Source: Methanolobus vulcani
Lineage (GTDB): Archaea; Halobacteriota; Methanosarcinia; Methanosarcinales; Methanosarcinaceae
NCBI RefSeq assembly: GCF_900100715.1
Contig: NZ_FNCA01000001.1
Location: 310,001 to 374,000 of the forward strand
Direction: 5' to 3'
Length of the DNA: 64,000 nucleotides
The notes below the pieces were generated by a model that did not search any database, had not been told where the DNA came from, and saw only the letters and a program-made list of their open reading frames with translations. Numbering within the stretch: the first letter of the stretch is position 1; each line of letters begins with the position of its first letter. The position numbers were made by a program, and so were the translations under genes. This document shows, piece by piece, positions 37,257 through 48,375 of this stretch.

Positions 37257-39293
37257 TTATGATTCAGTTCTGTCAGCTGCAGAAACGGTAAACCAAAAAG
37301 TAGTGCCAACCCCGGTATAACTATCTTCAACATGAATATCCTCACCATGACATTTCAACGCCATACGGACAATTGCAAGTCCCAGGCCATGACCACTCAC
37401 ATGTGAAGTGTCAGCTCTCCTGAACCTGTCAAATATCTTTTTCTTATCCTTATCAGAAATTCCCGGGCCTTCATCTGATATGCTGACCTTCCACTTGCGA
37501 TCTTGAGGATCAACATTCATCATTTCAATATTCACCATAATTGTGGCACCTTCTGGAGAATATTTGATAGCATTAGAAAGCAGATTGTAGAATACTTCTT
37601 CAATTATCGGGTTAACAAGCGCATTGCACTGCCTGGGTGAATCAAGCTCAACATTTATATTTTTAGGAGAAACTTTTGACAACATCCTCTCAAGGGCACT
37701 ATAATAGATCAAACGAAGATCAAGCTCCTCAATGTTCATATCAGATGCACAGTTAAGTCTGGCAAATACAGTAGCAGAATCTATTGTTTTCTTCAATTTA
37801 GCTGTACTGCTTACAACATGCCCCAGAAGATGCTTTTTTTCCTCATCAGTTTCCATCTCCTCAAGATAACCTGCAAATCCTTCTATCAAGGAGATAGAAC
37901 CTATAAGATCATGGCTTGTTACATCTGCAAACATATCCTTGAGCTCATTGGAATATTCAAGCTGCCTTGCACGCTCCCTTATTGCATGTTCAAGTATGCG
38001 GCGTTCACTGATATCACGGCCAATTAACACTATATATGTGGTACCTTCATTTTCGACAAATGCAAGACTTATCTCAGCAGACAGCAATGAACCATCCTTT
38101 CTCAGTAGTTCAGATTCAACCACAAGACTTCCTTTTTCAGCTACCTGACCGATCAGTTCCTGCATATCATGCCCGGTTATAAAACATCCGGGATCAAAGA
38201 CATCCTGTTCCAGTACCTCAGCTTCCGTGTAACCAAGATCATGAAACACCTTGTCATTAACATAGATGAACTTCTTTGTCACCGCGTTGAGAACCATAAT
38301 AAGATCATTGGACTGGTTTATGAGATTCCTGTAAAGTTCCAGTGACTTGAAAGAATCACGGAGTTTGATAGATTCAGCAAGGATGTTAGCAACAGACTGT
38401 AAGAAATTGATATCATGCTCTGTGAATTTTCGTTGCCTGTCCGTGTGTACGCACAGCACACCATACATATCTTTTCTGTCACCAATTATCACAGTGACAC
38501 TGCTCACAACATTATGCTCATGAAGAAAACGAGGGATCAGGAATCTATCCTCTGTACGCATATCGACCACAACCAGAGGTCTGCCGGTAAAAGCCGTGTA
38601 ACCTGCAGGAGAACCCAGGTCCTTATCCACAAGCGCTGAGCCCACGCACCACTCACTAAAACCATATCCGTATCTAAGCAGGAATTTACCATCCTGAAGT
38701 AGTTCCATTATTAGAGAATATTTTGCATTTAGGGTCTCTGCTGCTATTTTTAGTGCATAATCCATTAATAAATTAATATTAGTACATGAGAGAGCCTTTT
38801 CTCCGAGTTTTGAAAGGACTTTTTCCCTGAGATACATATTTTCAATTTTGTATTTATCAAAGGATTTTTGATTTTCATTGGTATTTGGCGTAGTATCTGC
38901 CCTTATAATGCATATTTTTCCACCTTTGATTTGATAAACATCAGGAAACGGAAACATATCGCATAACAGGTATCTGATATTACCCTGCTTATCTGCTATG
39001 TGGAATTTGCAGGACTTGCCACTTTTGTCCAAAGGTTGTGATGATAAAAAGAAATCTGACAGAGAAGTATAATCATTAAAGGTATCACAGCAAAGCTCGG
39101 TGTGGCTTAGATTTAAGATATCTTCAGCCGTGAAACCTGTAAGGTCACCCACCGCTTTGTTGGAACAAAACACTCTGTTATGTTCATCAAGATAAATAAC
39201 CCCTATATTTAACCTGGTGAACAGATCCTGATCGATGTTCTGTAACATCAATTGCGGGAACGGGTCGTGTATGTTTTCTGAACTCCCAGACAT
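37257..39293 (-). CDS. PAS-GAF-PAS sensor histidine kinase
   Basis: 678 residues, no membrane segment, so cytosolic. PAS about 20-130 (GVIYLDEHNRVFCSNKAVGD), GAF about 170-320, PAS about 325-445 (DLIMVLNAVTKKFIYVND), then the phosphoacceptor helix with ADVTSHDLIGSIS, and an ATPase domain with NLLSNAIKYSPEG, DEGPGISDKDKKKIF and HGLGLAIVRMAL. No partner response regulator nearby. Its stop lies 128 bases downstream (minus-strand sense) of the DUF39 start, a separate unit. Confidence 0.93.
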   Translation of the reverse strand: MSGSSENIHDPFPQLMLQNIDQDLFTRLNIGVIYLDEHNRVFCSNKAVGDLTGFTAEDILNLSHTELCCDTFNDYTSLSDFFLSSQPLDKSGKSCKFHIADKQGNIRYLLCDMFPFPDVYQIKGGKICIIRADTTPNTNENQKSFDKYKIENMYLREKVLSKLGEKALSCTNINLLMDYALKIAAETLNAKYSLIMELLQDGKFLLRYGYGFSEWCVGSALVDKDLGSPAGYTAFTGRPLVVVDMRTEDRFLIPRFLHEHNVVSSVTVIIGDRKDMYGVLCVHTDRQRKFTEHDINFLQSVANILAESIKLRDSFKSLELYRNLINQSNDLIMVLNAVTKKFIYVNDKVFHDLGYTEAEVLEQDVFDPGCFITGHDMQELIGQVAEKGSLVVESELLRKDGSLLSAEISLAFVENEGTTYIVLIGRDISERRILEHAIRERARQLEYSNELKDMFADVTSHDLIGSISLIEGFAGYLEEMETDEEKKHLLGHVVSSTAKLKKTIDSATVFARLNCASDMNIEELDLRLIYYSALERMLSKVSPKNINVELDSPRQCNALVNPIIEEVFYNLLSNAIKYSPEGATIMVNIEMMNVDPQDRKWKVSISDEGPGISDKDKKKIFDRFRRADTSHVSGHGLGLAIVRMALKCHGEDIHVEDSYTGVGTTFWFTVSAADRTES

Positions 39294-39411
39294 TTACATC
39301 CCACTTATTATATTTCAGCAGACCAACTATGGTATACTCGTAGTTCATAAATACATTGTGGTCAGCAAGCATAAAAACAGATAATCAAAAAATAATAAAA
39401 GCCGGACGGCT

Positions 39412-39954
39412 TTAATCGATATGCACAGAGCGGGCAACACCCAGCTCTTTCATGTCCATTATTATCTCAATGACACCATTGCGATATCTTGCTTTTGCAG
39501 AATCCGGGTCAACGCTGGAAGGAAGATCGATACTTTCCTCATACACTACATCTTCATTTTCTGCGCTGATCTCAAGTGATGTCTCAGTAACATTAAGATC
39601 GATGTCCTCTTTGTCAACATCCTGAAGCTCGATCATGACATGCACTTTATCATCTATCTCAAATACATCCATGAGTGGTTTTCTTTCATTTACCCTGAAC
39701 TGCTGTATAATGGATTCTTCTTCATCGTCCTCATCTTCATCATCAGAGAAGACATTTCCAAATTCCCTTATCTCAGGCTCCTCCCCAGGATGGCGGGAAA
39801 CTGAAAAACCATAGAAGAATGGCTGCTTTTCAAAATCTTCGAAGTTAAGACCGAACCTCTCCATCATCTGATCGATAATATCTTCTATATCTGTGAAACT
39901 GCCTTCATTGAAGATATCGTCAAAAAAACCTCTCTTTTTTCTTTTGTCAGCCAT
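39412..39954 (-). CDS. Hsp20/alpha-crystallin family small heat shock protein
   Basis: 180 residues. The N-terminal half is acidic (a run of Asp/Glu near residues 70-80). The alpha-crystallin domain runs about 90-180: PLMDVFEIDDKVHVMIELQDV, EISAENEDVVYEES and a C-terminal ARYRNGVIEIIM. The usual IxI tail motif is not obvious. Holds unfolding proteins. GGAG precedes the start. Confidence 0.88.
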   Translation of the reverse strand: MADKRKKRGFFDDIFNEGSFTDIEDIIDQMMERFGLNFEDFEKQPFFYGFSVSRHPGEEPEIREFGNVFSDDEDEDDEEESIIQQFRVNERKPLMDVFEIDDKVHVMIELQDVDKEDIDLNVTETSLEISAENEDVVYEESIDLPSSVDPDSAKARYRNGVIEIIMDMKELGVARSVHID

Positions 39955-40130
39955 AGATATACTCCGCTTTGCTAGGTAGATAGAAGTCGCACTATTTATT
40001 CTTTGGGAACTATTTCATTCTTTTGGGAGGGGAAATTCAGCTTCGGTTTATATAAAAAACAGCAATCAATACTTATATTAACCGTGTCAATATAATTTAT
40101 AAATACAGGACAGCAGAGCAGGAGATCCAG

Positions 40131-40337
40131 ATGGAAGACAGGTTAAGAATTCAACCTTTTATTGTCGAACATTTACTTGGAAAGGATGTTATAGTATACT
40201 GCGGAGGTATCCTCACATTCCGCGGAAATGTCAAGGCATGCAGCGATGGCGTGCTGACCCTTGAGATAACTAAAGACCGCTATTCTCACATCTCTGTTGA
40301 CAGTATAATCACAATAAAGTATGATGAAGATTCCTGA
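40131..40337 (+). CDS. Small Sm-like beta-barrel protein (paralogue 2)
   Basis: 68 residues, paralogue of the gene at 18293: shares FIVEHxLxKxVxxYCGG and ACxDGVLTxE. It has seven extra residues at the start (MEDRLRI). GGAGAT ribosome site. Upstream TATA-like AATTTATAAATAC near 40097 suits a promoter divergent to hsp20. Confidence 0.8.
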   Translation: MEDRLRIQPFIVEHLLGKDVIVYCGGILTFRGNVKACSDGVLTLEITKDRYSHISVDSIITIKYDEDS

Positions 40338-40344
40338 AACTTAG

Positions 40345-40364
40345 TTCCTGTTTTTTGACAGGAA
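40345..40364 (+). terminator. Terminator of the Sm-like gene
   Basis: Stem TTCCTGT (40345-40351), loop TTTTTG, ACAGGAA (40358-40364), just after the stop codon. Confidence 0.65.
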
Positions 40365-40419
40365 AATTATAATCTTATGTAAGTCTTTTTTAATAAGACC
40401 AGTTACTGGAGTCATGACA

Positions 40420-41793
40420 ATGAACATGGATTACGATGCATTTATAGTTGGTACAGGAGTCGCAGGTTCTTCAATAGCATATAAGCTCAAAGCTGCAGGG
40501 ATGAAAGTTGCCATTGCAGATAAAACAGGCTTTGGAGGTATATGCGCATTTCACGGCTGTATCCCAAAGAAAATACTTAGCGGTGCATCGGAAATTGTGG
40601 ACGGTGGAATACGCATGCATGGCAAAGGTGTCAATTGTGATCCTAAACTTGAATGGGCAGATATGATCAGTTTCAAAGATGAATTGGTCCACTCATTTAC
40701 CGACCCGAAAGAAGCAGCTTTCAAAAAAGCAGGTATTGACACATATCATGGCATGGTGAGCTTCCACGACCATCACACTTTGCTTGTGGGAGAAAAACTC
40801 GTGTCTGCAAAGTATATATTACTGGCAATTGGTGCAACCTCAAGAAAAATAGAGATACCTGGTTCTGAGTACCTTACTACAAGTGATGAATTCCTTGACC
40901 TGAAAGCATTGCCTGATAAGATGATCTTTGCAGGTGGCGGATATATCTCATTTGAATTTGCCCATATAGCTGCAAGAGCCGGTGCAGATGTAACTATAAT
41001 ACACAGAGGCGAGAATCTGCTCAAGAACTTTGATCAGGACCTTGTAAGCATACTTGTGGAAGCATCGGAAAAGGCAGGTATCAAAGTCATAACCGGACAG
41101 GAACTTAGAGAGATAATAAAACACGAAAACAGTGACGTATCAAATGAGATTGCTTCCGAACTTGAACTTGTCACTTATGACAAGAAGTCCCAAAAAGAAG
41201 TTCGCCATAAATGCAACATGGTTGTTCACGGACTTGGAAGAGTTCCTGACATTGAAGGACTTGAAGCCGAAAAAGGCGGAGTGAAAATAGAGCATGGTGC
41301 AATTGCAGTGAACGAGTATCTGCAAAGTGTATCAAATCCTGCGGTTTATGCTGCCGGTGACTGTATTCTACCCGGACCTGCACTTACCCCGACTGCAAGT
41401 CTTCAGGCAAATGTGCTTGCTTCTAATATTATTAAAGGCAACAAACATACAGCAGACTATACAGGGATTGCATCCGCAGTTTTTACAATTCCAACTCTTG
41501 CAGCAGTTGGATTATTAGAGAAAAATGCCACAGATAAACACAAAGTGATCACCAGTGACCTTAGTAAACTCTATTCTGCAAGAAGAACAAACCTTGGATA
41601 CTCTGTGTCCAAGGTAATTATTGAAAAGGACACGGAAAAGATAGTTGGCGCACACCTTATCGGACCCGGGGCAGATGATGTAATTAACATCTTCACTCTG
41701 GCAATAAAAGCAGGACTCACACTGCCGCAGGTAAGAGAAGCAATGTATGCATATCCTGCTAACAGTTATGATGTGAAATACATGCTAAGGTGA
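40420..41793 (+). CDS. Flavin pyridine nucleotide-disulfide oxidoreductase (dihydrolipoamide dehydrogenase-like)
   Basis: 457 residues. FAD site FIVGTGVAGSSIAYKL, redox disulfide in GGICAFHGCIPKK (CxxxxC as in lipoamide dehydrogenase, glutathione and mercuric reductases), NAD site GGGYISFEFAHIA, second FAD motif VYAAGDCI, and C-terminal dimer interface with HLIGPGADDVIN and YAYPANSYD. I use the ATG at 40420 because GGAG lies eight bases upstream. The substrate disulfide is unknown; no 2-oxoacid dehydrogenase genes are nearby. Confidence 0.9.
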   Translation: MNMDYDAFIVGTGVAGSSIAYKLKAAGMKVAIADKTGFGGICAFHGCIPKKILSGASEIVDGGIRMHGKGVNCDPKLEWADMISFKDELVHSFTDPKEAAFKKAGIDTYHGMVSFHDHHTLLVGEKLVSAKYILLAIGATSRKIEIPGSEYLTTSDEFLDLKALPDKMIFAGGGYISFEFAHIAARAGADVTIIHRGENLLKNFDQDLVSILVEASEKAGIKVITGQELREIIKHENSDVSNEIASELELVTYDKKSQKEVRHKCNMVVHGLGRVPDIEGLEAEKGGVKIEHGAIAVNEYLQSVSNPAVYAAGDCILPGPALTPTASLQANVLASNIIKGNKHTADYTGIASAVFTIPTLAAVGLLEKNATDKHKVITSDLSKLYSARRTNLGYSVSKVIIEKDTEKIVGAHLIGPGADDVINIFTLAIKAGLTLPQVREAMYAYPANSYDVKYMLR

Positions 41794-41833
41794 ACACAGG
41801 ATTCCTGTTCCTGTTCTTTTTTCTTCTTAGACA

Positions 41834-43132
41834 TTACTCCTGACCGGCAGGTGCATCAAATGAGCGCAGGCGCATGGAAAGAAGAACTACACAGCCTATT
41901 ATAGCTGCAGTTAGAATGAAAGACCATCTTCCGACAAGCCCATAAACAAAGCCCCCTCCTATCAGGCCAAAGATACCGGCAAAACTCATGACACTTCCTG
42001 AAACTCCCTGAACCAGTCCCTGGTCATCTTTTCCTGCAAGTCTTGCAAGCATGGATTGTATTGACGGCCACATCAGACCGTTTCCAAGAGCCAGCAATAC
42101 TGCTGCTACATAGGTTAGGAATGTGGTTCCAAATGTCAGTACTACAAAGTTCAGGCCAAGAATGAAACTTCCACCAATTATCATTGTGGAATCCCTTGAC
42201 CTTTTAGATATGTATGAAAGCACAGGCCCTTCAACGATTACAAGCACGATGCTCAAAAATGAAAAAAAGAAACCCAGTTCTGCTATGCTCCACTGGAGAT
42301 AATTGGCTGCATGGACCGGAAATGCAGTGTAAAATGTATTGAATCCCAGGAAGATCAGGAAATAAATGATGAACATCAAACGAAGATCTGTCATTTTCCA
42401 GACATCCCTGATACCTTTTTTGTGATTTACATTGGGACTGGTCACATTAATTGACCTTGAATTGACATTTCCAGGATCGTTGTTAGCATCTGGTTTATTT
42501 TTTCGAGTCTCAGGGATGTACAATGCTATCATTATCAACCCTGCAAGAGCGATCAAAATGGCAGCCAAAACCGGAAGTGCTTCTCCATAGACTGTCACGC
42601 TCAGAATACCTGCAAGTGCCGGTCCCAGAATAAAACCGAGATTTGTGGATATTGAAAGTTTACCGAAATTACTGCTGCGGGTCTGATCTGTACTTATATC
42701 GGCAATATATGCATTAGATACAGAAACATTGCCACCGGTCAGACCATCCAGACCTCTTGCAAAGAAGAGCATTAACAAGGGAATAGTGATCATGAATTTA
42801 CCAAGAAGACCTGAGTCTATATTGGTCAAAATTGTTACAGGTACAAAGAGCGCTATAAAGAACAATATCCATGACAGCAGAGTTCCGGCCTGGCTGACGA
42901 ACAGGATCTTTTTCCTGCCGTAGATATCAGACCATTTTCCAAGAAGAGGTGAACCTATTAACTGGAAAAAAGGGTACATTGAGGAGAGAAGCCCATAAAC
43001 AAGAGCATTGCCGCCAAATCTCTCTACTAGAAAAATCAGGAAAGGAAGAACTAGACTTATTCCCATGGTCCCGATAAAGTTCACCATGAGAAGAGGGTAT
43101 ATGGATACATCTGTTCCTTTCTCGTCTGACAT
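41834..43132 (-). CDS. MFS transporter, multidrug-efflux type
   Basis: 432 residues with about 12 membrane helices and a central charged loop (about 195-230). Early motif SPLLGKWSDIYGRKKI between helices 2 and 3 is the classic major facilitator signature. Closest in style to drug/proton antiporters. Single gene. Confidence 0.88.
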   Translation of the reverse strand: MSDEKGTDVSIYPLLMVNFIGTMGISLVLPFLIFLVERFGGNALVYGLLSSMYPFFQLIGSPLLGKWSDIYGRKKILFVSQAGTLLSWILFFIALFVPVTILTNIDSGLLGKFMITIPLLMLFFARGLDGLTGGNVSVSNAYIADISTDQTRSSNFGKLSISTNLGFILGPALAGILSVTVYGEALPVLAAILIALAGLIMIALYIPETRKNKPDANNDPGNVNSRSINVTSPNVNHKKGIRDVWKMTDLRLMFIIYFLIFLGFNTFYTAFPVHAANYLQWSIAELGFFFSFLSIVLVIVEGPVLSYISKRSRDSTMIIGGSFILGLNFVVLTFGTTFLTYVAAVLLALGNGLMWPSIQSMLARLAGKDDQGLVQGVSGSVMSFAGIFGLIGGGFVYGLVGRWSFILTAAIIGCVVLLSMRLRSFDAPAGQE

Positions 43133-43228
43133 TTATTAATAATTTTAGGGTGCGGTTAGTATATGATTTTTTTGAGAGGAGGAAATTAGTCCGTTCTTTT
43201 AAACATAGATTATAAACTATACTGTTTT

Positions 43229-44599
43229 TGATTTATCCCCACATGTGTGGGGAACTCTCGCATAGGTTGCAATATACTTCTTCAGATGACGGTTCATCCC
43301 CACGTGTGTGGGGAACTCGCGGGAATGTCTTGAGTCAATTGAAGAAGGTACGGTTCATCCCCACGTGTGTGGGGAACTCGTTGGATCTACGTCAATATTT
43401 GCAACTGTGAACGGTTCATCCCCACGTGTGTGGGGAACTCCAGAGCAAATAAGGCGTCCGGTACTGTAATAACGGTTCATCCCCACGTGTGTGGGGAACT
43501 CCAGAGCCGCAAATACAATATAACACGCTATCACGGTTCATCCCCACGTGTGTGGGGAACTCTGTTTCGCGATAATAGAGCCGCTGAAAGATGTCGGTTC
43601 ATCCCCACGTGTGTGGGGAACTCTTTATTATTATTATTGTAATTTATTAGTTGTGCGGTTCATCCCCACGTGTGTGGGGAACTCCAGTATGCCGACCCCT
43701 ATTAAAATTAAAATGTCGGTTCATCCCCACGTGTGTGGGGAACTCTATAGAGTAATTTGTCCCAGAGTCGCCAAACTCGGTTCATCCCCACGTGTGTGGG
43801 GAACTCTGCCTCTGAGGTCGCCCAATCTTGAATAGTTCCGGTTCATCCCCACGTGTGTGGGGAACTCTTATACAGGTCGCTCTGAGGGCGTGAAACGGTC
43901 GGTTCATCCCCACGTGTGTGGGGAACTCTGTTTTTAGGATCATACGGGAAATAGCCAAATCGGTTCATCCCCACGTGTGTGGGGAACTCTGTGATATATG
44001 GAATTTCGTAGTTTGTAGCCACGGTTCATCCCCACGTGTGTGGGGAACTCCAAAAAAAGCATGTAATTCGTCCAGACCTACGCGGTTCATCCCCACGTGT
44101 GTGGGGAACTCGTATTACTTTGATCAAGACAGCATCCTTGAACCGGTTCATCCCCACGTGTGTGGGGAACTCGGTAGAACATATCCCATTTGCCAGATAT
44201 TTTATGGTTCATCCCCACGTGTGTGGGGAACTCGGAGGAATAGGTAAGAGCCTATCCTGAAAATACGGTTCATCCCCACGTGTGTGGGGAACTCTCGGAA
44301 TCAAGGTTAATTTCATTTATGAAGTTCGGTTCATCCCCACGTGTGTGGGGAACTCGCAGTCACGGTTTCATCTGTCACCCGAACAGGCGGTTCATCCCCA
44401 CGTGTGTGGGGAACTCTTTTACGGTGATGAACTCATAAGAGAATAGTACGGTTCATCCCCACGTGTGTGGGGAACTCTCTGATACTTGACTTTTGATACC
44501 TGGCACATTCGGTTCATCCCCACGTGTGTGGGGAACTCGTTTGGTGATGATCTGTTGTTGTGTGTTATGACGGTTCATCCCCACGTGTGTGGGGAACTC
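43229..44599 (-). CRISPR. Type I-E CRISPR array, 23 repeats and 22 spacers
   Basis: 29-bp repeats beginning CGGTTCATCCCCACG and ending TGTGGGGAACTC on the plus strand, exactly every 61 bases, with 32-bp spacers throughout. The reverse complement (GAGTTCCCC...GAACCG) is the standard I-E orientation, so transcription runs leftward from a leader on the cas2 side. The leftmost repeat (43229-43257) is degenerate, reading ATTTATCCCCACATG, which marks the leader-distal end. All others are identical except one base at 44205. The repeat can fold as CCCCAC-GTGT-GTGGGG. Confidence 0.98.
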
Positions 44600-44733
44600 T
44601 GTGCATCATTTATGTAATCAATAAAGAAATAGGCTTCCGTCTTCTTTTATTATCAAGGTTTTATGGGATTTGAGTGAAACATCCACATGTTTGACATCTG
44701 TATCAGTAAAAATCATGAACATAAAACACCTAA
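44600..44733 (-). promoter_or_regulatory. CRISPR leader
   Basis: AT-rich sequence between the last repeat and the cas2 stop. It lies at the repeat end where new spacers are added in I-E systems, and must contain the array promoter. Confidence 0.7.
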
Positions 44734-45910
<1,177 letters not shown>

Positions 45911-45935
45911 TCGATTAACACCTCATTCAAATGAA

Positions 45936-46553
45936 TCAGATTTTTGCAAGAGTTAAGAGACCACATCCAAAAGATTTAGCAGGACCAATTCCATTTGCTA
46001 TTTTAGCAATCAATAATTCCGGATTTTCTACAGTTAGAACTCCTAAAAAAGTTACAGTTTGAATCTTGCCAACATGCCGGTCTCCAGATTTATTCTTATA
46101 AAAACGAAGCAAGTTCTTGTGAACCAGTTCAACGGAATCTACTTCTGCACTACCCTCTAACTGCCTTTTAATCCATGCTACAATTTCCTCATCATGAATA
46201 AGAGGCACTCTTACTTTTCCTTGGTTTCTTTTGTCCTTGCCACTTTTGTCATTGATTTTTTTAGTTGGGTTCGCACACAACATGAATCTATAGCTATTTC
46301 CGGCTTTTAAGTCAAAATGAACTTCCTTTGGTTCTCTTAACATAATCAGTTCCTCGGATGTTGCTTGTGGCTGAGAGAGGGATTGCAAGAAAATGTGTTG
46401 TTCACAGTTTTGTCTGGTGTTTTCAATTCTGAATAAAAAGGAACGTTCAGCATCGGCTTGATCAGGGAACAATTGCCATATTATTTTGTGTAATCGATAT
46501 GGATTTACCGGTTTATTGGATTTGAGCAACCACTTACTGAAGTACATGTTCAT
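45936..46553 (-). CDS. cas6e: CRISPR RNA endonuclease Cas6e
   Basis: 205 residues, MNMYFSKWLLKS... An ATG two codons later is equally good. Catalytic His in YRLHKIIWQLFP near residue 23 and the C-terminal glycine-rich GPAKSFGCGLLTL. Cuts the repeat stem to yield crRNA and stays in Cascade. It overlaps the cas5e end by 20 bases. Confidence 0.95.
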   Translation of the reverse strand: MNMYFSKWLLKSNKPVNPYRLHKIIWQLFPDQADAERSFLFRIENTRQNCEQHIFLQSLSQPQATSEELIMLREPKEVHFDLKAGNSYRFMLCANPTKKINDKSGKDKRNQGKVRVPLIHDEEIVAWIKRQLEGSAEVDSVELVHKNLLRFYKNKSGDRHVGKIQTVTFLGVLTVENPELLIAKIANGIGPAKSFGCGLLTLAKI

Positions 46554-47223
46554 CTCCTAGAATGTATATTGTTCGTGTAGCAAACTGTCGCACCGGGTCT
46601 TGAATAGGAACATCACGGATTTGCATGGGTGATGAACCTGTTATCTTTTGCTCGCTGTACAGAGTGCCTTGTTTTGGCTCTATCTGGTCCAATGCTTGCT
46701 GGACATTTTCAGCGGATATTATTTTTTCAAATAAAGGGCGATGTATAGGACATGACCGACGCCCCAGAACTGGAGTATAATATGGTTTCTGAATAGCTTC
46801 CTTTACCTTTTCCAGAGTGTAAACTGCGTCATCTCTAAAAGCTAAAGCTAATGTAAATTCAGCATCGTACAGATATTCGCGATAAGAAATAATTGCATCA
46901 GATCGCGAGCTTCCATCGACTTTGCGGGCATCAAGGACAGTATGATAGTCTGTCAATTTTTGCATTCTTAATGGCTTTTCCTTGATACGGCCAAAATGCT
47001 CTGTTTTGAGCTTACGGCGATCAGCCCTTACAAAAAGCTCAAAACTTGCATTTAAATCTGCTCGACTTTGAATATCCGATCTGTCTATACCCAGACAAGC
47101 ACCCAATAACCCGACAACTGCACTGCGGGTAGGAAATATGTGGCTTGGGCGATAATCCTCAAAGGTATGCCCACCCCAGGATTGCATTGCACCCTGCAAC
47201 TTTATTATTAAATATTCTTGCAT
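46534..47223 (-). CDS. cas5e: Cascade subunit Cas5e
   Basis: 229 residues. QEYLIIKLQGAMQSWGG at the start and FPTRSAVVGLLGACLGI are Cas5 hallmarks; PVLGRRSCP near residue 165 is typical. Binds the 5' handle of the crRNA. Confidence 0.95.
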   Translation of the reverse strand: MQEYLIIKLQGAMQSWGGHTFEDYRPSHIFPTRSAVVGLLGACLGIDRSDIQSRADLNASFELFVRADRRKLKTEHFGRIKEKPLRMQKLTDYHTVLDARKVDGSSRSDAIISYREYLYDAEFTLALAFRDDAVYTLEKVKEAIQKPYYTPVLGRRSCPIHRPLFEKIISAENVQQALDQIEPKQGTLYSEQKITGSSPMQIRDVPIQDPVRQFATRTIYILGDEHVLQ

Positions 47224-47238
47224 GGTTCACATCCCGGC

Positions 47239-48372
47239 TTAATTTCCATTATTTTTTAACCATTCCTTGAGCTTTGAGAGATCAGCACCCATATTCGTTG
47301 CAGTTTCTAAATTGCATTCCTTTGTACTGAAGAGGGCTTTCTTGTCATCTGTTAAGCCATAAGCACTGGAAATAGTCTTATGATAATCCAGCAAGGCATT
47401 AATTGAAGGCTCCATGAATCCGTTTCCTCTTGCTTTGACAGGATTTTCAAAAGCATTTGCTAATGATATTGGTTGATCACTAAAACTGACAAGTGCGAAA
47501 TCTGCGAGGTTAAAAGCTGCAAAAGCATTTTGTTTGGCAGATGGCACGACTGTTGCCAGCATATGCAGGACATGTGAAGCAATATCCAGTGCCTGCTCAC
47601 GGTCTACATCACCCAAGTTTTCTTGTAGCTGCCTGAGGTTTAAACTTGCATATCGATAGAACACACCTGAACTGAATTCAGTTGTATCTAAGTGAGCTGA
47701 ACCGGTTTCTCCAGTTTCCTGATTCAGATCATCAACAGCAGTGAACCAATCTATATCAGTATCTACAGTGTGTGTTGTGATTGCATGTGCAACTGCAAGA
47801 GAAGCATCCACGATGGTCATTATTCCTGAAGTGGCCATTCTTCCGGATAAGGCTATGTCCTGACCATTTTGTAATGCTTCACGAAACAGCTTAACCTTTG
47901 TTTTATCATCGAGAAGCTTCTTTTTATCTGTTGCATTTTTCCATTCCTTTCCGAATTCCTTTTCATTCGGGAATTGCTCCTGTAACTGTTGATATAACTG
48001 ACAGTATTGCTCCACTTCAGAGATAGTCCACGCTGCAACTGCACCAGATTGAGTGTTCTCCTTGATCTCTGATTCACCAGAAATCAATGACATAACAGAT
48101 TTTACCAAGTTTTCACCATACTTGTCTTTCAAAGCTTCCACATACTTTGCAGTCAATTTTCCTAATTGTCTGGTTCTGTCACTTGGCATTCCAATGTTGT
48201 TTTTGTAGTAGTCTGAGTGCCTCATTGATCTCTTTAGACTCTGACTTGATATGCGCGTTCTTTTTATCCCACCGAATACAGCGGTTTTCTGCATGTTCAT
48301 GTCATCCCTGTTAAGATTGGATGGACTGTGCGAAATCAAAATGTGGTAGTTGACATAATTCTTTTCATCCAT
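47239..48372 (-). CDS. cas7e: Cascade backbone subunit Cas7e
   Basis: 377 residues. NYHILISHSPSNLNRDD with KRTRISSQSLKRSMR, and later GRMATSGIMTIVDASLAVAH and an internal HTVDTDIDW. Six copies normally line the crRNA. Starts directly after cse2. Confidence 0.95.
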   Translation of the reverse strand: MDEKNYVNYHILISHSPSNLNRDDMNMQKTAVFGGIKRTRISSQSLKRSMRHSDYYKNNIGMPSDRTRQLGKLTAKYVEALKDKYGENLVKSVMSLISGESEIKENTQSGAVAAWTISEVEQYCQLYQQLQEQFPNEKEFGKEWKNATDKKKLLDDKTKVKLFREALQNGQDIALSGRMATSGIMTIVDASLAVAHAITTHTVDTDIDWFTAVDDLNQETGETGSAHLDTTEFSSGVFYRYASLNLRQLQENLGDVDREQALDIASHVLHMLATVVPSAKQNAFAAFNLADFALVSFSDQPISLANAFENPVKARGNGFMEPSINALLDYHKTISSAYGLTDDKKALFSTKECNLETATNMGADLSKLKEWLKNNGN

Positions 48373-48375
48373 GAT

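Noticed and set aside
41794-41833. Hairpin ACAGGATTCCTGT after the flavin reductase as a terminator
   Set aside because: The arms leave almost no loop; the T-rich tract alone may suffice, so no separate feature is claimed.
43228-44260. Several long frames through the CRISPR array reading repeated HPHVCGE or SSPRVWGT units
   Set aside because: They are translations of the 61-bp repeat-spacer period and carry no start or ribosome site.
43229-44599. Possible self-targeting spacers against genes of this window
   Set aside because: A read-through by eye gave no convincing match; a BLAST of all 22 spacers would be decisive and was not possible.
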